A stretch of DNA of 64,000 nt from Myxococcota bacterium (GTDB taxonomy: Bacteria; Myxococcota_A; UBA9160; UBA6930): NCBI GenBank assembly GCA_028285625.1, contig JANQOX010000022.1, positions 273,511 to 337,510 of the forward strand, in the 5' to 3' direction. Numbering within the stretch: the first letter of the stretch is position 1; the number at the start of each line of letters is the position of its first letter. Below are positions 52,001-61,321 of the stretch, piece by piece. The position numbers and the translations under genes are program-made. The notes beneath the pieces are model-generated. The model was given only the letters and a program-made list of their open reading frames with translations. It was not told the DNA's origin and made no database searches.

Positions 52001-52301
52001 ACCACCGCAGGCCCTTGCGGTGTCACCCTTTGCGTGGCGCGAACCAGCAGTTCGTGAGGCGTTCGGGCCCCGTGCTGACGCGCCCTCGGAACCTCGACGA
52101 CACTCTCATTATAGCGCAGCGGGTCATGCAGATTGAGCCTTGGCAACGGGCGCGCCCGCCCTATCCTGCCGCGTCGCCGCCCCTCCGCTCGTCGGGTCGG
52201 GCGCGAGACCTCGGTCACGGACGCGTGGCATCCGAACCTGACACGGTTGCGTGTCGCCGGTTTCGGGGCCTCGCGAGACACGATGCGATGGGAGGGTTGC
52301 C
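52001..52301 (-). promoter_or_regulatory. Divergent promoter region, candidate -10 at 52108-52113
   Basis: This 301-base gap lies between the SRPBCC gene (-) and the DUF6178 gene (+). On the minus strand TATAAT at 52108-52113 is a perfect -10; the region 17 bp upstream of it is only a poor -35. GGAGGG five bases before the TTG start of the plus-strand gene is its ribosome site. I see nothing else. Confidence 0.4.
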
Positions 52302-53540
52302 TTGGCCCACGATGCCCGACGCTCGCCTGCCGATCTGCTCGCACTGGTGCGCTCGACGGCACCCGGCGACCGGAAGCAGCTCGAGACCCTGCCGCTCGAC
52401 GACCTGGCCCGCTCGGTCGCCACCCTGGCGCCGTGCGACCGGGCCGACTTCCTCGAGCGATCGCCACGCGGCCCCGAGGTCGTGCCGCTGCTGCCGGAGA
52501 CGGCCTTCACCAGCGCGGTGCTCGCCACGGGGATCGAGCACGCCGGCTGGCTGCTGGAACACGCGACCGCCGACCAGCGCGTGGCCGCCCTCGACCTCGA
52601 CTGCTGGCAGAACCACCGGCCGGACCCCGAGCGGTTCGACGAGTGGATCGACGCCCTGATCGATGCCGGGCCGGAGACGCTCGCGCGTGCCTTCGACGAG
52701 CTCGACTTCGAGCTCTGGATCGTGCTCCTGCAGCGGATGGCGGACTTCCGCTTCCTGGCCCGCGGCGAGTGGGCCGACGTGCCCACACTCGACGGTCTCG
52801 TGGGCATCGAGGCCCGATCGAGCGAGGCCGAGGAACGCGTGCGCCAGATCCTCGGTACTGCCGTCGCCGAGTCACCGGAGCACTATTGGCAGTTCGTCCT
52901 GGGCGCGATGAACGAGAGTGCGCTGGCATGTCAGGAGGCTGCCACGGCGAAGCAGCGCGGCCGACTGGTCGAGCTCGGCTTCCCCGAGCGGGGACAGGCC
53001 ATGGGCGTCTACCGGCCGTTGGCCCTCGATGCCATCCAGCTCGCAGTCGGGCACGGCCCGACCGAGTCGACGTCCCAGGGCGCCCTGGCGGCGCCGCTCC
53101 AGGGCACCCTGCTGGGGAGCGCGCTCGCTGGGCTCCCGCAGGACCGCGCTGCCGAGGTCTTCGCCGACGTTCTCGGCGTCGCCAACGCCCTGGCCGTCGC
53201 CGACGAACTCCCCCTGGCGGAACCGGAGTCGGTGACGCGCTCGCTCGAGAAGGCCATCGCCGGAATCGAGCACGCGCTCGTCGCCCTCACGGAGGCCCGG
53301 GCACGCAGCACCACCGACGTGCTCGCCCACGTCGCGCCGGCCCATCTGTTCCGAGCGGGCGCGACACTCGATCCCGCGCTGCGAACGACGAAGACGCGCG
53401 GCGAGCTCGACCGGGAGGCAGACACCGACCCGTGGGCCGTCCCGACCGAGACGGTCGCCGAATCGGATCAGACGCTCGTGGACGACGGGGCCGAGATCGA
53501 GCATGGCCCGACGCCGCTGCGCTCGGGAGACCTCCGCTAG
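52302..53540 (+). CDS. DUF6178 family protein
   Basis: 412 residues from a TTG with GGAGGG five bases upstream. Repeated alpha-helical modules include LETLPLDDLARSVATLAPCDRADFLERSP, a block with LDLDCWQNHRPDPERF, LARAFDELDFELWIVLLQRM and a C-terminal AHLFRAGATLDPALRTTK. This layout matches the DUF6178 family, known from deltaproteobacteria-type genomes. Function unknown; cytoplasmic by sequence. The adjacent SRPBCC gene is divergent. Confidence 0.75.
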   Translation: MAHDARRSPADLLALVRSTAPGDRKQLETLPLDDLARSVATLAPCDRADFLERSPRGPEVVPLLPETAFTSAVLATGIEHAGWLLEHATADQRVAALDLDCWQNHRPDPERFDEWIDALIDAGPETLARAFDELDFELWIVLLQRMADFRFLARGEWADVPTLDGLVGIEARSSEAEERVRQILGTAVAESPEHYWQFVLGAMNESALACQEAATAKQRGRLVELGFPERGQAMGVYRPLALDAIQLAVGHGPTESTSQGALAAPLQGTLLGSALAGLPQDRAAEVFADVLGVANALAVADELPLAEPESVTRSLEKAIAGIEHALVALTEARARSTTDVLAHVAPAHLFRAGATLDPALRTTKTRGELDREADTDPWAVPTETVAESDQTLVDDGAEIEHGPTPLRSGDLR

Positions 53541-53555
53541 CGGCCGGCCGAGATT

Positions 53556-55508
53556 CTACGGCGTGTGCCAGATCGGCGAGGTGTAGGCGCGCTCCTGGTG
53601 CACGAGCTCGGACGCCTCGGGAATCTCGGCACCCATGCGGAGCCGGTCGTAGAGCACCCACCGCGGCGTGGGGATCTCGATGACGCGGGCGTAGTAGAAG
53701 GCGCGCTCGGAGGGGTCGAAGTCGGGATCGGTCCAGACGGCGCCGAGCTCGGAGGCGCCGATGGTGTTCGTCCAGTTCGCCGCTTCGACATCGACTGTGT
53801 TGCCCACAGGCGTGGTGCACCGGCCGTCGGCGCCGATCTCGCGACCGTCGGAGACGGCCACGTCGTACACGCGCTCCTGCGTCTCGCCCGAGCCGTCGAC
53901 CCAGCCCTTCACGATCTGGACGCGATCCAGGTTGGCCCCGATCGGGTCGCGCAGCGCGAAGACCATGAAGCTGGGCGACTCACCGCTCGCGCCCTTGGCG
54001 AGGTCGGCGCCCATGGGCACGCCCTTCTCGTAGCCGCGGAAGGCGGGGTGTCGGCTGCGCAGGTCGTTCTCGTCGAAGCCGTAGCCACCGAAGAAGCGCA
54101 CCACCATGCGCGGGCCCGTGGTGGCGTAGGTCTCCTTGCGACGCATGGCATCGAACAGGGCCTCACGCGTGTTGTCGGTGGCCCAGATGCCCTGGTAGCC
54201 CGCGGCGAGAAGCTCGTAGCCTTCGATGGCGGCCTGATCCGACTCGATGAACGGGTGCTGGATGCGCCGGGTGGAGGGCTCGACACTGGTCGACTTCCCG
54301 AAGAAGTTCTCCTCCTCGGCGGTGGCGAGACCCGTGTGGCTGTCGGTGGCCCCCACCATGCCGAACTTGTACGGGTTGGTGCCGAACTGGTCCTTCAGCA
54401 GCAGGCCGTTCTTGAGCGCCTCGCGGGCGTACTCGCCCGCGAGCATCTGGGGCTCCTTGAGGGCGGAGAGGTCGAGATTGCCCTTGTCCCAGGTGCCGTA
54501 GTCGGCGAACGCGTCGTCGGGCGAGAGGTCGGGGTGGGTCTCGCCGTCGCCCTTGATCTGGGTCACCTCGTACAGGGGCTCCCAGCGAGCCCGCTGCTCG
54601 ACGTAGTTCAGGTCGACCGTGCCGCCCGAATAGGTGTCCTCCATGGGGAACATCCACCCGTTCGACAGGTTGCCGTTGTGCGAGATGGCCAGGGCCTGTC
54701 CGCCCGTGCGCTTCTCGTAGTCGGTGAGCCACGCGTAGAGTTCGAGGGGGTCGGTCGAGCCGGTGGGCGGCTGCGTCGTCAGGGGCACGACCTGCCGGGC
54801 GCGGTCTCCGCCGTCGCGCAAGACGACGTTGCGGTGCAGGTTGTAGCCCTTCGGCACCGACGTCCACTCGTAGCCGATGAAGGCCGTGAAGTGGCCCGGG
54901 TCGTTGAAGCGATCGGCCGACGCGACGATCTTCTCCCAGACCTTGTTGTAGGGCTCGGAGCCCGGCGAGTAGTCCTTCACCAGCTGCTCGGGCAGCGTCA
55001 TCTGCGAGAAGTTCTGGATCAGGTCGAAGGCGGCCTTGCCCGCGGCCTCTCCGCCCTTGGCGAAGCCCTCGTGCCACTCCTTGCCCTTGGGCACCGCCAG
55101 CACGTTGGGCGTGCCGTTCTGGATGTCGGTGGCGATGCCCATCATGTCCGAGTGGTCGGTGACGACCAGCCAGTCGAGCGGGCGGCTCAGCCGGACGGGC
55201 AGACCCGTCGACGACGTGATCTCCTGGCCGAGGGCGAACCGATAGGCATCGTCGGGCTCCAGCGTGTTTCCGAACAGCCCCGCATCGAGCGAGAGGCCCG
55301 TGTGCAGGTGCGTATCCCCCCAGTACACCCGGCTCGCGAAGGAGCGCTTCGCGTACGGCGAGTAGGTCTTGCCCGGGTAGAGCTGGTCGGCCGTGGGCGG
55401 CGGCGGGGGCGTCCCCATGTCCGAGGCCTGCGCCACCGACGCGAGCACGAGCCCGCCGATCACCATGCCCAGTATGCCGTAGTTCACACGCGTCGTTCGC
55501 AGGTTCAA
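53556..55508 (-). CDS. Exported DUF3604 domain protein
   Basis: 650 residues from a TTG with GGAGGAGAT nearby upstream. Signal peptide region GILGMVIGGLVLASVAQA. The DUF3604 domain is PHP-like: VYWGDTHLHTGLSLDAG, DWLVVTDHSDMMG, ALAISHNGNLSNGW, GMVGATDSHTGLA and ATDNTREALFDAMRRKETYATTG. The His/Asp pattern implies a metal-dependent phosphoesterase or hydrolase in the periplasm. It is immediately convergent with the DUF6178 gene (15-base gap). Confidence 0.85.
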   Translation of the reverse strand: MNLRTTRVNYGILGMVIGGLVLASVAQASDMGTPPPPPTADQLYPGKTYSPYAKRSFASRVYWGDTHLHTGLSLDAGLFGNTLEPDDAYRFALGQEITSSTGLPVRLSRPLDWLVVTDHSDMMGIATDIQNGTPNVLAVPKGKEWHEGFAKGGEAAGKAAFDLIQNFSQMTLPEQLVKDYSPGSEPYNKVWEKIVASADRFNDPGHFTAFIGYEWTSVPKGYNLHRNVVLRDGGDRARQVVPLTTQPPTGSTDPLELYAWLTDYEKRTGGQALAISHNGNLSNGWMFPMEDTYSGGTVDLNYVEQRARWEPLYEVTQIKGDGETHPDLSPDDAFADYGTWDKGNLDLSALKEPQMLAGEYAREALKNGLLLKDQFGTNPYKFGMVGATDSHTGLATAEEENFFGKSTSVEPSTRRIQHPFIESDQAAIEGYELLAAGYQGIWATDNTREALFDAMRRKETYATTGPRMVVRFFGGYGFDENDLRSRHPAFRGYEKGVPMGADLAKGASGESPSFMVFALRDPIGANLDRVQIVKGWVDGSGETQERVYDVAVSDGREIGADGRCTTPVGNTVDVEAANWTNTIGASELGAVWTDPDFDPSERAFYYARVIEIPTPRWVLYDRLRMGAEIPEASELVHQERAYTSPIWHTP

Positions 55509-55649
55509 GGGATCTCCTCCTGGCGACGATCATGGCAAGTTCGGTGGCCGGAGGCTCGTAAGAACGGGGTTTTGCGCCGAGGCGAGGTGGACGTAGACGT
55601 AGGCATGCCCGGCCACTCGACCGAACGAAGCACTCGAACACGAACCGGT

Positions 55650-55886
55650 TCAGGTTCGTGTAGAGCAGCGGCGTGCGGCCGTGGGGGCCCGGCGTGAGCC
55701 CGTCGGCGTGCTCATGCCGGCCAACGCGGGCTCGACGCGCTCGTCGGGCAGCGCCGCCTCGCCGAGGCGGGCGCGCAGCCAGGCCGCCCCGAACACGAAG
55801 CCACCCCTTCCCCACAGCAGGTCCTCACTGCCGAAGTCCGGATCCGCTCTCGCGTCTGCGCAGCGCTCGGCCAGACTCGTGGCCAA
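55650..55886 (-). pseudogene. Possible truncated LanC-like gene fragment
   Basis: A TTG start with a GGAG site seven bases upstream opens a 78-codon frame. The segment SEDLLWGRGGFVFGAAWLRARLG then EAALPDERVEPAL resembles the lanthionine-synthetase C-like pattern (DLL.G.aG......L). After that the frame turns low-complexity and stops. Another frame nearby reads TPLLYTNLNRFVFECF. It may be a decayed remnant; no precursor peptide is visible. Together with 55509-55649 it fills the gap of 409 bases between neighbours. Confidence 0.3.
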
Positions 55887-55917
55887 CGGCTTCTCCTCTG
55901 AACGCCGGACGTGGCAC

Positions 55918-56715
55918 CTAGAACCTAGGGCTTCGGACCGCGCTCAGGCGGCCCACCCCCATTGCCAACGCCAGCATGCAGAGGGCCAGGGAAGAGGGCT
56001 CGGGCGCGAGCTTCGCCACCGCGGCTGCGTCGAGCGCGGTGTCGTAGAAGCGCACGTCGTCGATCGCGCCACCGATCAGGCTCGGCAGCGAGGGACTGAC
56101 GGGATTCGTGCCCCCGAGGCGGCCGCCGATCGTGAAACTGGTGGGGCCGCCGCCCGTGTAGAACTGCGGCGCGTCGTCGCTCGCCACCAGCTTGCCGTCG
56201 ATGTAGAGCTTCCGAGCGTCCTCGCCGGGCTCGTTCTGGACGTAGGCCACGTGATGCCAGGAACCATCGACCACCGACCCAGGAGAGCGGAACGTGCCCG
56301 CACCGCCCGGAGGGAACTGCACGAGTTGCACCTTGCCGGTAGCCGTCTGGATCGAGAGCGTGTTACGAACCGACGTGGTGGTGTTCGTCTCGCTGTAGAT
56401 GGCGGTGTCGGCGACCGAGGAGATGCTGTTCACGAGCACCCACGCCGCCACGCTGAAGGTGCTCGTGCTGGTCGAGCCGCCCGGCGTGGTCGAGCCCGAG
56501 AGCTGCACGTAGCCGTCGACGCCGTCGAGCGTGAGCACCGTGCCGCGCTCGGGGTCGGCAGCGAATGCGGCGCCGCCGACCACGGTGCCGTCGTTGCCAC
56601 CCTGGGCGTCGAGGGCGTCCCCGTCGAAGGGGTAGTAGTGGACCAGTGCAGCATGAGCGGGCAGGGATGAGGCGAGGAGGACGAGAAGGGCAGCAGCGTT
56701 CGCAATCCAGTTCAC
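55918..56715 (-). CDS. LamG-domain PEP-CTERM protein
   Basis: 265 residues from a GTG, with AGGAG ten bases upstream. Signal peptide WIANAAALLVLLASSLPAHA. The body is a concanavalin A-like LamG domain (YYPFDGDALDAQGGNDGTV, FSVAAWVLVNS, GSWHHVAYVQN, LYIDGKLVASD, GAIDDVRFYDTALD). It ends in a PEP-CTERM tail (APEPSSLALCMLALAMG and terminal SPRF). A surface or matrix protein binding carbohydrate is likely. CGGGAAGTGTC 55 bases upstream is shared with 41281-41291. Confidence 0.87.
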   Translation of the reverse strand: MNWIANAAALLVLLASSLPAHAALVHYYPFDGDALDAQGGNDGTVVGGAAFAADPERGTVLTLDGVDGYVQLSGSTTPGGSTSTSTFSVAAWVLVNSISSVADTAIYSETNTTTSVRNTLSIQTATGKVQLVQFPPGGAGTFRSPGSVVDGSWHHVAYVQNEPGEDARKLYIDGKLVASDDAPQFYTGGGPTSFTIGGRLGGTNPVSPSLPSLIGGAIDDVRFYDTALDAAAVAKLAPEPSSLALCMLALAMGVGRLSAVRSPRF

Positions 56716-56769
56716 GGGACTGAACTCCTGTCGTCGGGTGAAGTACGCATTGGACGTAGCCCTGGCACA

Positions 56770-56780
56770 CGGGAAGTGTC
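56770..56780. promoter_or_regulatory. Shared motif upstream of PEP-CTERM gene
   Basis: CGGGAAGTGTC on the plus strand, 55 bases upstream of the GTG at 56715. The identical 11-mer lies 58 bases upstream of the PEP-CTERM start at 41223, in the same orientation. Here it overlaps TGGCAC-N7-GTGTCA, a loose palindrome. The rest of 56716-56986 shows no gene. Confidence 0.45.
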
Positions 56781-56986
56781 AGCAGAAAACCCGCGAACTC
56801 GCCGAGTGGGGCGCGCCGCCGCACGGAACCCACACATTCGGTCAGGAAGCCACACCGTGATGCCCCCTCCGATGACCAGGCCAGATCGTGTCGAAACCGG
56901 AGAGATCCGACGGCGGGCTCGACGACACCGTCACCGAGTGCCCGAGGGCGTTGAGGTCCTTCCTGCCCGGTGCCGATTGCTCGCGA

Positions 56987-59900
56987 TCAGTCCTGCGGTT
57001 CGCCTCGAACGCGGTAGAAGATCGCGTAGAAGACCGGAAGGACGGTCATCGTCAGGATGGTCGCGAAGATCAGACCGAAGATGATCGTGATCGCCATCGC
57101 GACGAAGAACGCGTCCGCCAGCAGCGGCAGCATGCCCAGCGCGGTCGTCGACGCCGCCATGGCAACGGGCCGCAGCCGGCTCGCTCCCGACTCGACGATC
57201 GCGTCGATCGGCGGGCGTCCGAGCGAGAGGTTCAGGTTGATCTCGTCCACCAGCACGACGCCGTTCTTGATCAGCATCCCGATCAGGCTCAAGAAGCCGA
57301 GGAGCGCCATGAAGCCGAAGGGCTGGCCCGTGAGCAGCAGCCCCAGGGTCACACCGATCAGGGCCAGTGGGACGTTCAGCCAGATCACGGTGGGTTGCCG
57401 CACCGAGTTGAACAGCGCGATCGTGATCACGAACATGATGCCCACGAAGACCGGAACGCTCGCAATCAGCGGGCCTTGGGCGTTGGCGGTGTCCTCGTAC
57501 TCGCCCGCCCACTCGAGTTCGTACTCGGGCGGCGCCTCGATTGCCTCCACCTGCGGCCGAAGCCGGTCGAACAGGCGCGAGGCCGCTCCGAACTCCGGAT
57601 CTGCGAAGATCGTGATCGTCCGCATCCGGTCCTCCCGGATGATCAGCTCGTCTTCGAAGCTCGTCTCGAAGCCCGCGACGATCTGCCGCAGCGGGATCGA
57701 AGCGCTGGCAGCCGGGCTATAGATCTGCGCGTTGCGCACGCTGTCGAAGCGCGCCCGCTCGGGCTCGGGTGCGCGCATCACGATCGGCAGCAGCAGGTCG
57801 CGATCCCGGAACACACCGACGGGAAGACCGTCGAACGCGTAGCGCAGCGAGTCGGCGACCTCGCGGCGGTGGAGGCCATTCAGGTTGGCCTCCTGCTCCG
57901 CGACCAGTGGGCGCACCTTCTTCACGCGCTGGCGCCAGTCCGTGCGGATGCCCTTCGCGACGGGATCGGCCGCGAAGATCGCGACCGTCTGGTCCGCGAG
58001 CGCGCGCAGCACGTTCGGGTCCTCGCCCTTCCACTGCGCCCGGATCTTGCCGTTGGAGCCCGGTCCGAGCTCGAAGCGAAAGGCGTAGGTGACGGCCTCG
58101 GGGATGCGCTCGGCGAGTTCGGCCTCCACGCGCGGGATCAGATCGCCGATCCGCGCCGGGTCGCCCACGTCGACCAACAGCTGGGCGTAGCCGGTGTCGG
58201 CCCGCTCCGGTGTGTAGGTGAGCAGGAAGCGCAGCCCGCCCTGCCCCACCAGCGAGGTGGCATGGGTCACGCCCTCGAGGCCGAGCACGTAGTCCTCGAT
58301 CTCCTTCACGCGCTCTCGGGTCACGTCGATGTGCGTGCCACGCGGCATCCAGAGGTCGATCAGGAACTGGGGCCGGGTGGAGGGCGGGAAGAAGCTGCGC
58401 TCGACGTAGCCGAAGCCCCATAGCGACGCGCCGAAGAGGGCGAGGACCACCGCCACCACGGCCCAGCGCCCCCGTATGCAGGCGCGGAGGAGTCCCATGT
58501 ACACCTGGTAGAAGCGGCCGGCGTACGGGTCTTCGGGGGCGCCGTCGGCGGACGGCTCGGGGGGCTTCAGGAACATCACGCACAGCAGCGGCGTCACGGT
58601 CACCGCGGTGACCCAGCTGAAGCTGAGCGACACCAGCACGACCTGGAAGAGCGAGCGGCAGAACTCTCCGGTTGCGTCGTCGGAGGTGCCGATCGCGGCG
58701 AAGGCGAGGATCGCGACGGCGGTTGCGCCGAGCAGCGGGATCGCCGACTGCTTCACGACTTCGACGGCGGCCTCCTCGGTGTCCATACCGCGCTTCTGTC
58801 TCACCAGGACGCCGTCCACGACGACGATCGCGTTGTCCACGAGCATGCCCAGCGCGATGATCAGCGCGCCCAAGGAGATGCGCTCGAGCGCGACGCCCAT
58901 AGGGTCGAGGAACAGGAAGCTCCCGGCGATCGTGAGGAAGAGGATGAAGCCGATCAGGAGCCCGCTGCGCAGGCCCATGAAGAACAACAGGACGACCACG
59001 ACGATCGCCACGGCCTGGAGCAGGCTGACCGTGAAGCCCGAGATCGCCTGGGTCACCGCGTCGGACTGGAGCGAGACGATCCCGAACTCGATCCCGAGCG
59101 GGAGCCGGGAGCGCAGCTGCTCGGCACGCACGCGCAGGGCGTCACCCATCACGACCACGTTGCCACCCGATACGGTCGAGATTCCCAATCCGACCGCCGC
59201 CCGCCCGTCGTAGCGCATCAGCGCCGACGGCGGGTCGAGGTAGCCGCGCCGGACGTCCGCGACGTCCCGCAGGTAGATCTGCTTGTCGCTGGCCGACCCG
59301 CTGATCAGGATGTCCTCGAACTCCTCGACCGAAGTGACGACCCCGGCGGGATCGAACGCGATGTACTCGGGCGTGACACGAACGCGCCCTGCATCGGCCA
59401 CCTCGTTGCGGCTGCGCAGCTCCGCGGCGATCTGCGCGACCGAGATCCCGAGCTGGGACGCGCGGTCGCGGTCGAGCTCGACGTAGACCGCCTCCTGCAG
59501 CTCGCCGAACGTGTCGATCTTCGCCACGTCCTCGACGAGCAGGAATTCCTTGCGCAGGAAGTCCACCACCTCCTTCAGCTGTGCGTAGGAGTGCTCGGGG
59601 CCGGTGACCGCGACGAAGACGCCGTAGACGTCTCCGAAGTCGTCGATCACCATCGACGGTCCGGCGCCTGGCGGTAGCAGCCGCTGGGCATCTGTGATCT
59701 TGCGGCGCAGCTCGTCCCAGACCTGCGGCAGGCTGCGCTTGTCGAACCGGTCCTTGATCGAGACCGTCACCGTCGAGAGCCCGCGCTCGGACCGCGACTC
59801 GAGCTCCTTCAGTTGCCCGAGGTTCTGTGCCGCGGCCTCGATTTCGTCGGTGACCTCCTCCTCGACCTCCTCCGCGCTGGCGCCCGCATAGGGCGTGATC

Positions 59901-60040
59901 ACCAGCGCGTCCTTGATCGTGAACTCGGGGTCCTCGAGCCGGGACATGCCCCGGAAGGTCATGATGCCGCCGCCGAGCAGCACCACGACGAGCGTGAGCG
60001 TGACGACGCGGTTCTGGATCCAGAAGGGCGCGATGTTCAC
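56987..60040 (-). CDS. RND efflux transporter permease
   Basis: 1017 residues from a GTG nine bases after the adaptor stop. It has the RND layout: one N-terminal helix (VNIAPFWIQNRVVTLTLV), a periplasmic porter domain, a central membrane block with ALGMLVDNAIVVVDGVLV carrying the conserved Asp pair, a second porter domain and a C-terminal membrane block (IGMLIKNGVVLVDEIN). It closely resembles AcrB/MdtB-like HAE1 or heavy-metal-independent pumps. Driven by proton motive force, it exports hydrophobic compounds with the adaptor at 60049-61146; no outer-membrane TolC gene is in view. Confidence 0.93.
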   Translation of the reverse strand: MNIAPFWIQNRVVTLTLVVVLLGGGIMTFRGMSRLEDPEFTIKDALVITPYAGASAEEVEEEVTDEIEAAAQNLGQLKELESRSERGLSTVTVSIKDRFDKRSLPQVWDELRRKITDAQRLLPPGAGPSMVIDDFGDVYGVFVAVTGPEHSYAQLKEVVDFLRKEFLLVEDVAKIDTFGELQEAVYVELDRDRASQLGISVAQIAAELRSRNEVADAGRVRVTPEYIAFDPAGVVTSVEEFEDILISGSASDKQIYLRDVADVRRGYLDPPSALMRYDGRAAVGLGISTVSGGNVVVMGDALRVRAEQLRSRLPLGIEFGIVSLQSDAVTQAISGFTVSLLQAVAIVVVVLLFFMGLRSGLLIGFILFLTIAGSFLFLDPMGVALERISLGALIIALGMLVDNAIVVVDGVLVRQKRGMDTEEAAVEVVKQSAIPLLGATAVAILAFAAIGTSDDATGEFCRSLFQVVLVSLSFSWVTAVTVTPLLCVMFLKPPEPSADGAPEDPYAGRFYQVYMGLLRACIRGRWAVVAVVLALFGASLWGFGYVERSFFPPSTRPQFLIDLWMPRGTHIDVTRERVKEIEDYVLGLEGVTHATSLVGQGGLRFLLTYTPERADTGYAQLLVDVGDPARIGDLIPRVEAELAERIPEAVTYAFRFELGPGSNGKIRAQWKGEDPNVLRALADQTVAIFAADPVAKGIRTDWRQRVKKVRPLVAEQEANLNGLHRREVADSLRYAFDGLPVGVFRDRDLLLPIVMRAPEPERARFDSVRNAQIYSPAASASIPLRQIVAGFETSFEDELIIREDRMRTITIFADPEFGAASRLFDRLRPQVEAIEAPPEYELEWAGEYEDTANAQGPLIASVPVFVGIMFVITIALFNSVRQPTVIWLNVPLALIGVTLGLLLTGQPFGFMALLGFLSLIGMLIKNGVVLVDEINLNLSLGRPPIDAIVESGASRLRPVAMAASTTALGMLPLLADAFFVAMAITIIFGLIFATILTMTVLPVFYAIFYRVRGEPQD

Positions 60041-60048
60041 GGGGCGCC

Positions 60049-61146
60049 CTAGAGCTCGGGCTGACGCACGAGCATCCCCTCTCGGAGCTGGTGGACCCCC
60101 GTCGTGGCCACCCATTCGCCCACCTCGACCCCCTGCTCGACGCGTACCGACTGGCCCGAGATCTCTCCGACCGAAACGGTTCTCGGCGCGACGCGCAGGC
60201 TCTCCGGGTCGACGACCCAGACGCTGGGGCTCCCGTCTGCGGCGGCGAAGACCGCAGCGGACGGCAGGCTCGTACCACCGATCCCGGGGCCGTCGGGCGG
60301 CACGTGCACGCGCGCGCGGGCCGTCATGCCGGGGAGGATGTTCGCATCAACGGGTGCGACGAACTGCAGCGTCGCCGCGAAGGTCCGCGTCGTCGGGTCG
60401 GCCGCAGTGGCGAACTCCGAGAGCTGCGCATCGAGCACGCGTCCGGGAAGCGCGCTGATCAGGACCTGGGGCCGGGCGCGCAGGGATCGCTCGGCCAGAG
60501 AGAGGTCCGCGGGCATCCGCGCGGCATCCCGCTCGGGAATCGCGACCCGGATCTCGAGGGCGCCCTCTCCCTTGAACGAGATCACGGGCTCCTTCGCCTG
60601 CACGTTCTGGAACTGCTGCACCAGCTTGCGCGCGACGCGCCCCTCGAAGGGGGCCCGCAGCTCCGTGTCGCTCAGGGCCTTCTGGGCGATCTGGAGGTTC
60701 GCCATGGCGACCTCGTAGTTGCGGTTCGCGCGGTCGAACTCCTGCCGCGAGGCCACGCCCTCGCTGAGCAGGAACCGCTGCCGCTCGAACTCCGTCTTCG
60801 CAGAGTTCACGAGCGCCCGCTCGCGGTCCACCTCGGCCTGGAAAGTCGCGGGGTCGAGGCGCGCGAGCAACTGCCCCGCCTGCACGAGGTCTCCCTCGCC
60901 CACCGGGAAGTCGATGATCCGTCCCGCAACCTCGAAGCTGGTCTCGGCCCGGTCGGTCGCGGCAATCGTCCCGGGGTACTCGAGCACCTCCTCGGTGTGT
61001 TCGCTCCCGAAGACGACGACCGAGACGCGCTGGGCCACCTCGGGCCTCGGCGCGGGCTCCTCGCCACAGGCAGCGAGGATCGGTAGGAGCATCCAGGCGA
61101 GGGCTCCGGGAGCGCCGCCGCGGCGCAACCATCGGTTCGTTCTCAT
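60049..61146 (-). CDS. RND periplasmic adaptor (membrane fusion) lipoprotein
   Basis: 365 residues. The lipoprotein signal ends PILAAC. Adaptor features are VSVVVFGSEHTEEVLEYPGTIAATDRAETS (barrel-sandwich start), GRIIDFPVGEGDLVQAGQLLARLD (lipoyl half), a long hairpin with DRERALVNSAKTEFERQRFLLSEG and ELRAPFEGRVARK. It links the RND permease to an outer-membrane channel. GGAGGG lies seven bases before the ATG. It is the first gene of the pair; 61147-61321 is the divergent promoter region toward the radical SAM gene. Confidence 0.92.
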   Translation of the reverse strand: MRTNRWLRRGGAPGALAWMLLPILAACGEEPAPRPEVAQRVSVVVFGSEHTEEVLEYPGTIAATDRAETSFEVAGRIIDFPVGEGDLVQAGQLLARLDPATFQAEVDRERALVNSAKTEFERQRFLLSEGVASRQEFDRANRNYEVAMANLQIAQKALSDTELRAPFEGRVARKLVQQFQNVQAKEPVISFKGEGALEIRVAIPERDAARMPADLSLAERSLRARPQVLISALPGRVLDAQLSEFATAADPTTRTFAATLQFVAPVDANILPGMTARARVHVPPDGPGIGGTSLPSAAVFAAADGSPSVWVVDPESLRVAPRTVSVGEISGQSVRVEQGVEVGEWVATTGVHQLREGMLVRQPEL

Positions 61147-61321
61147 CGGAATGCCCTCCGCAGGCGCGGAACGTCGCGCCCCCACGAGCATAGGAGCGAT
61201 CGCCTTGGCGCACCGGTTGGGATGCGGATGGTTCGATGCCGGTTCATCTGGGCAGCTGGCCCGACCCGAAACCGAACTCGGAGGTCTCGCGTATGGCCTG
61301 CGATCTCGGAGGTTGCACGTC

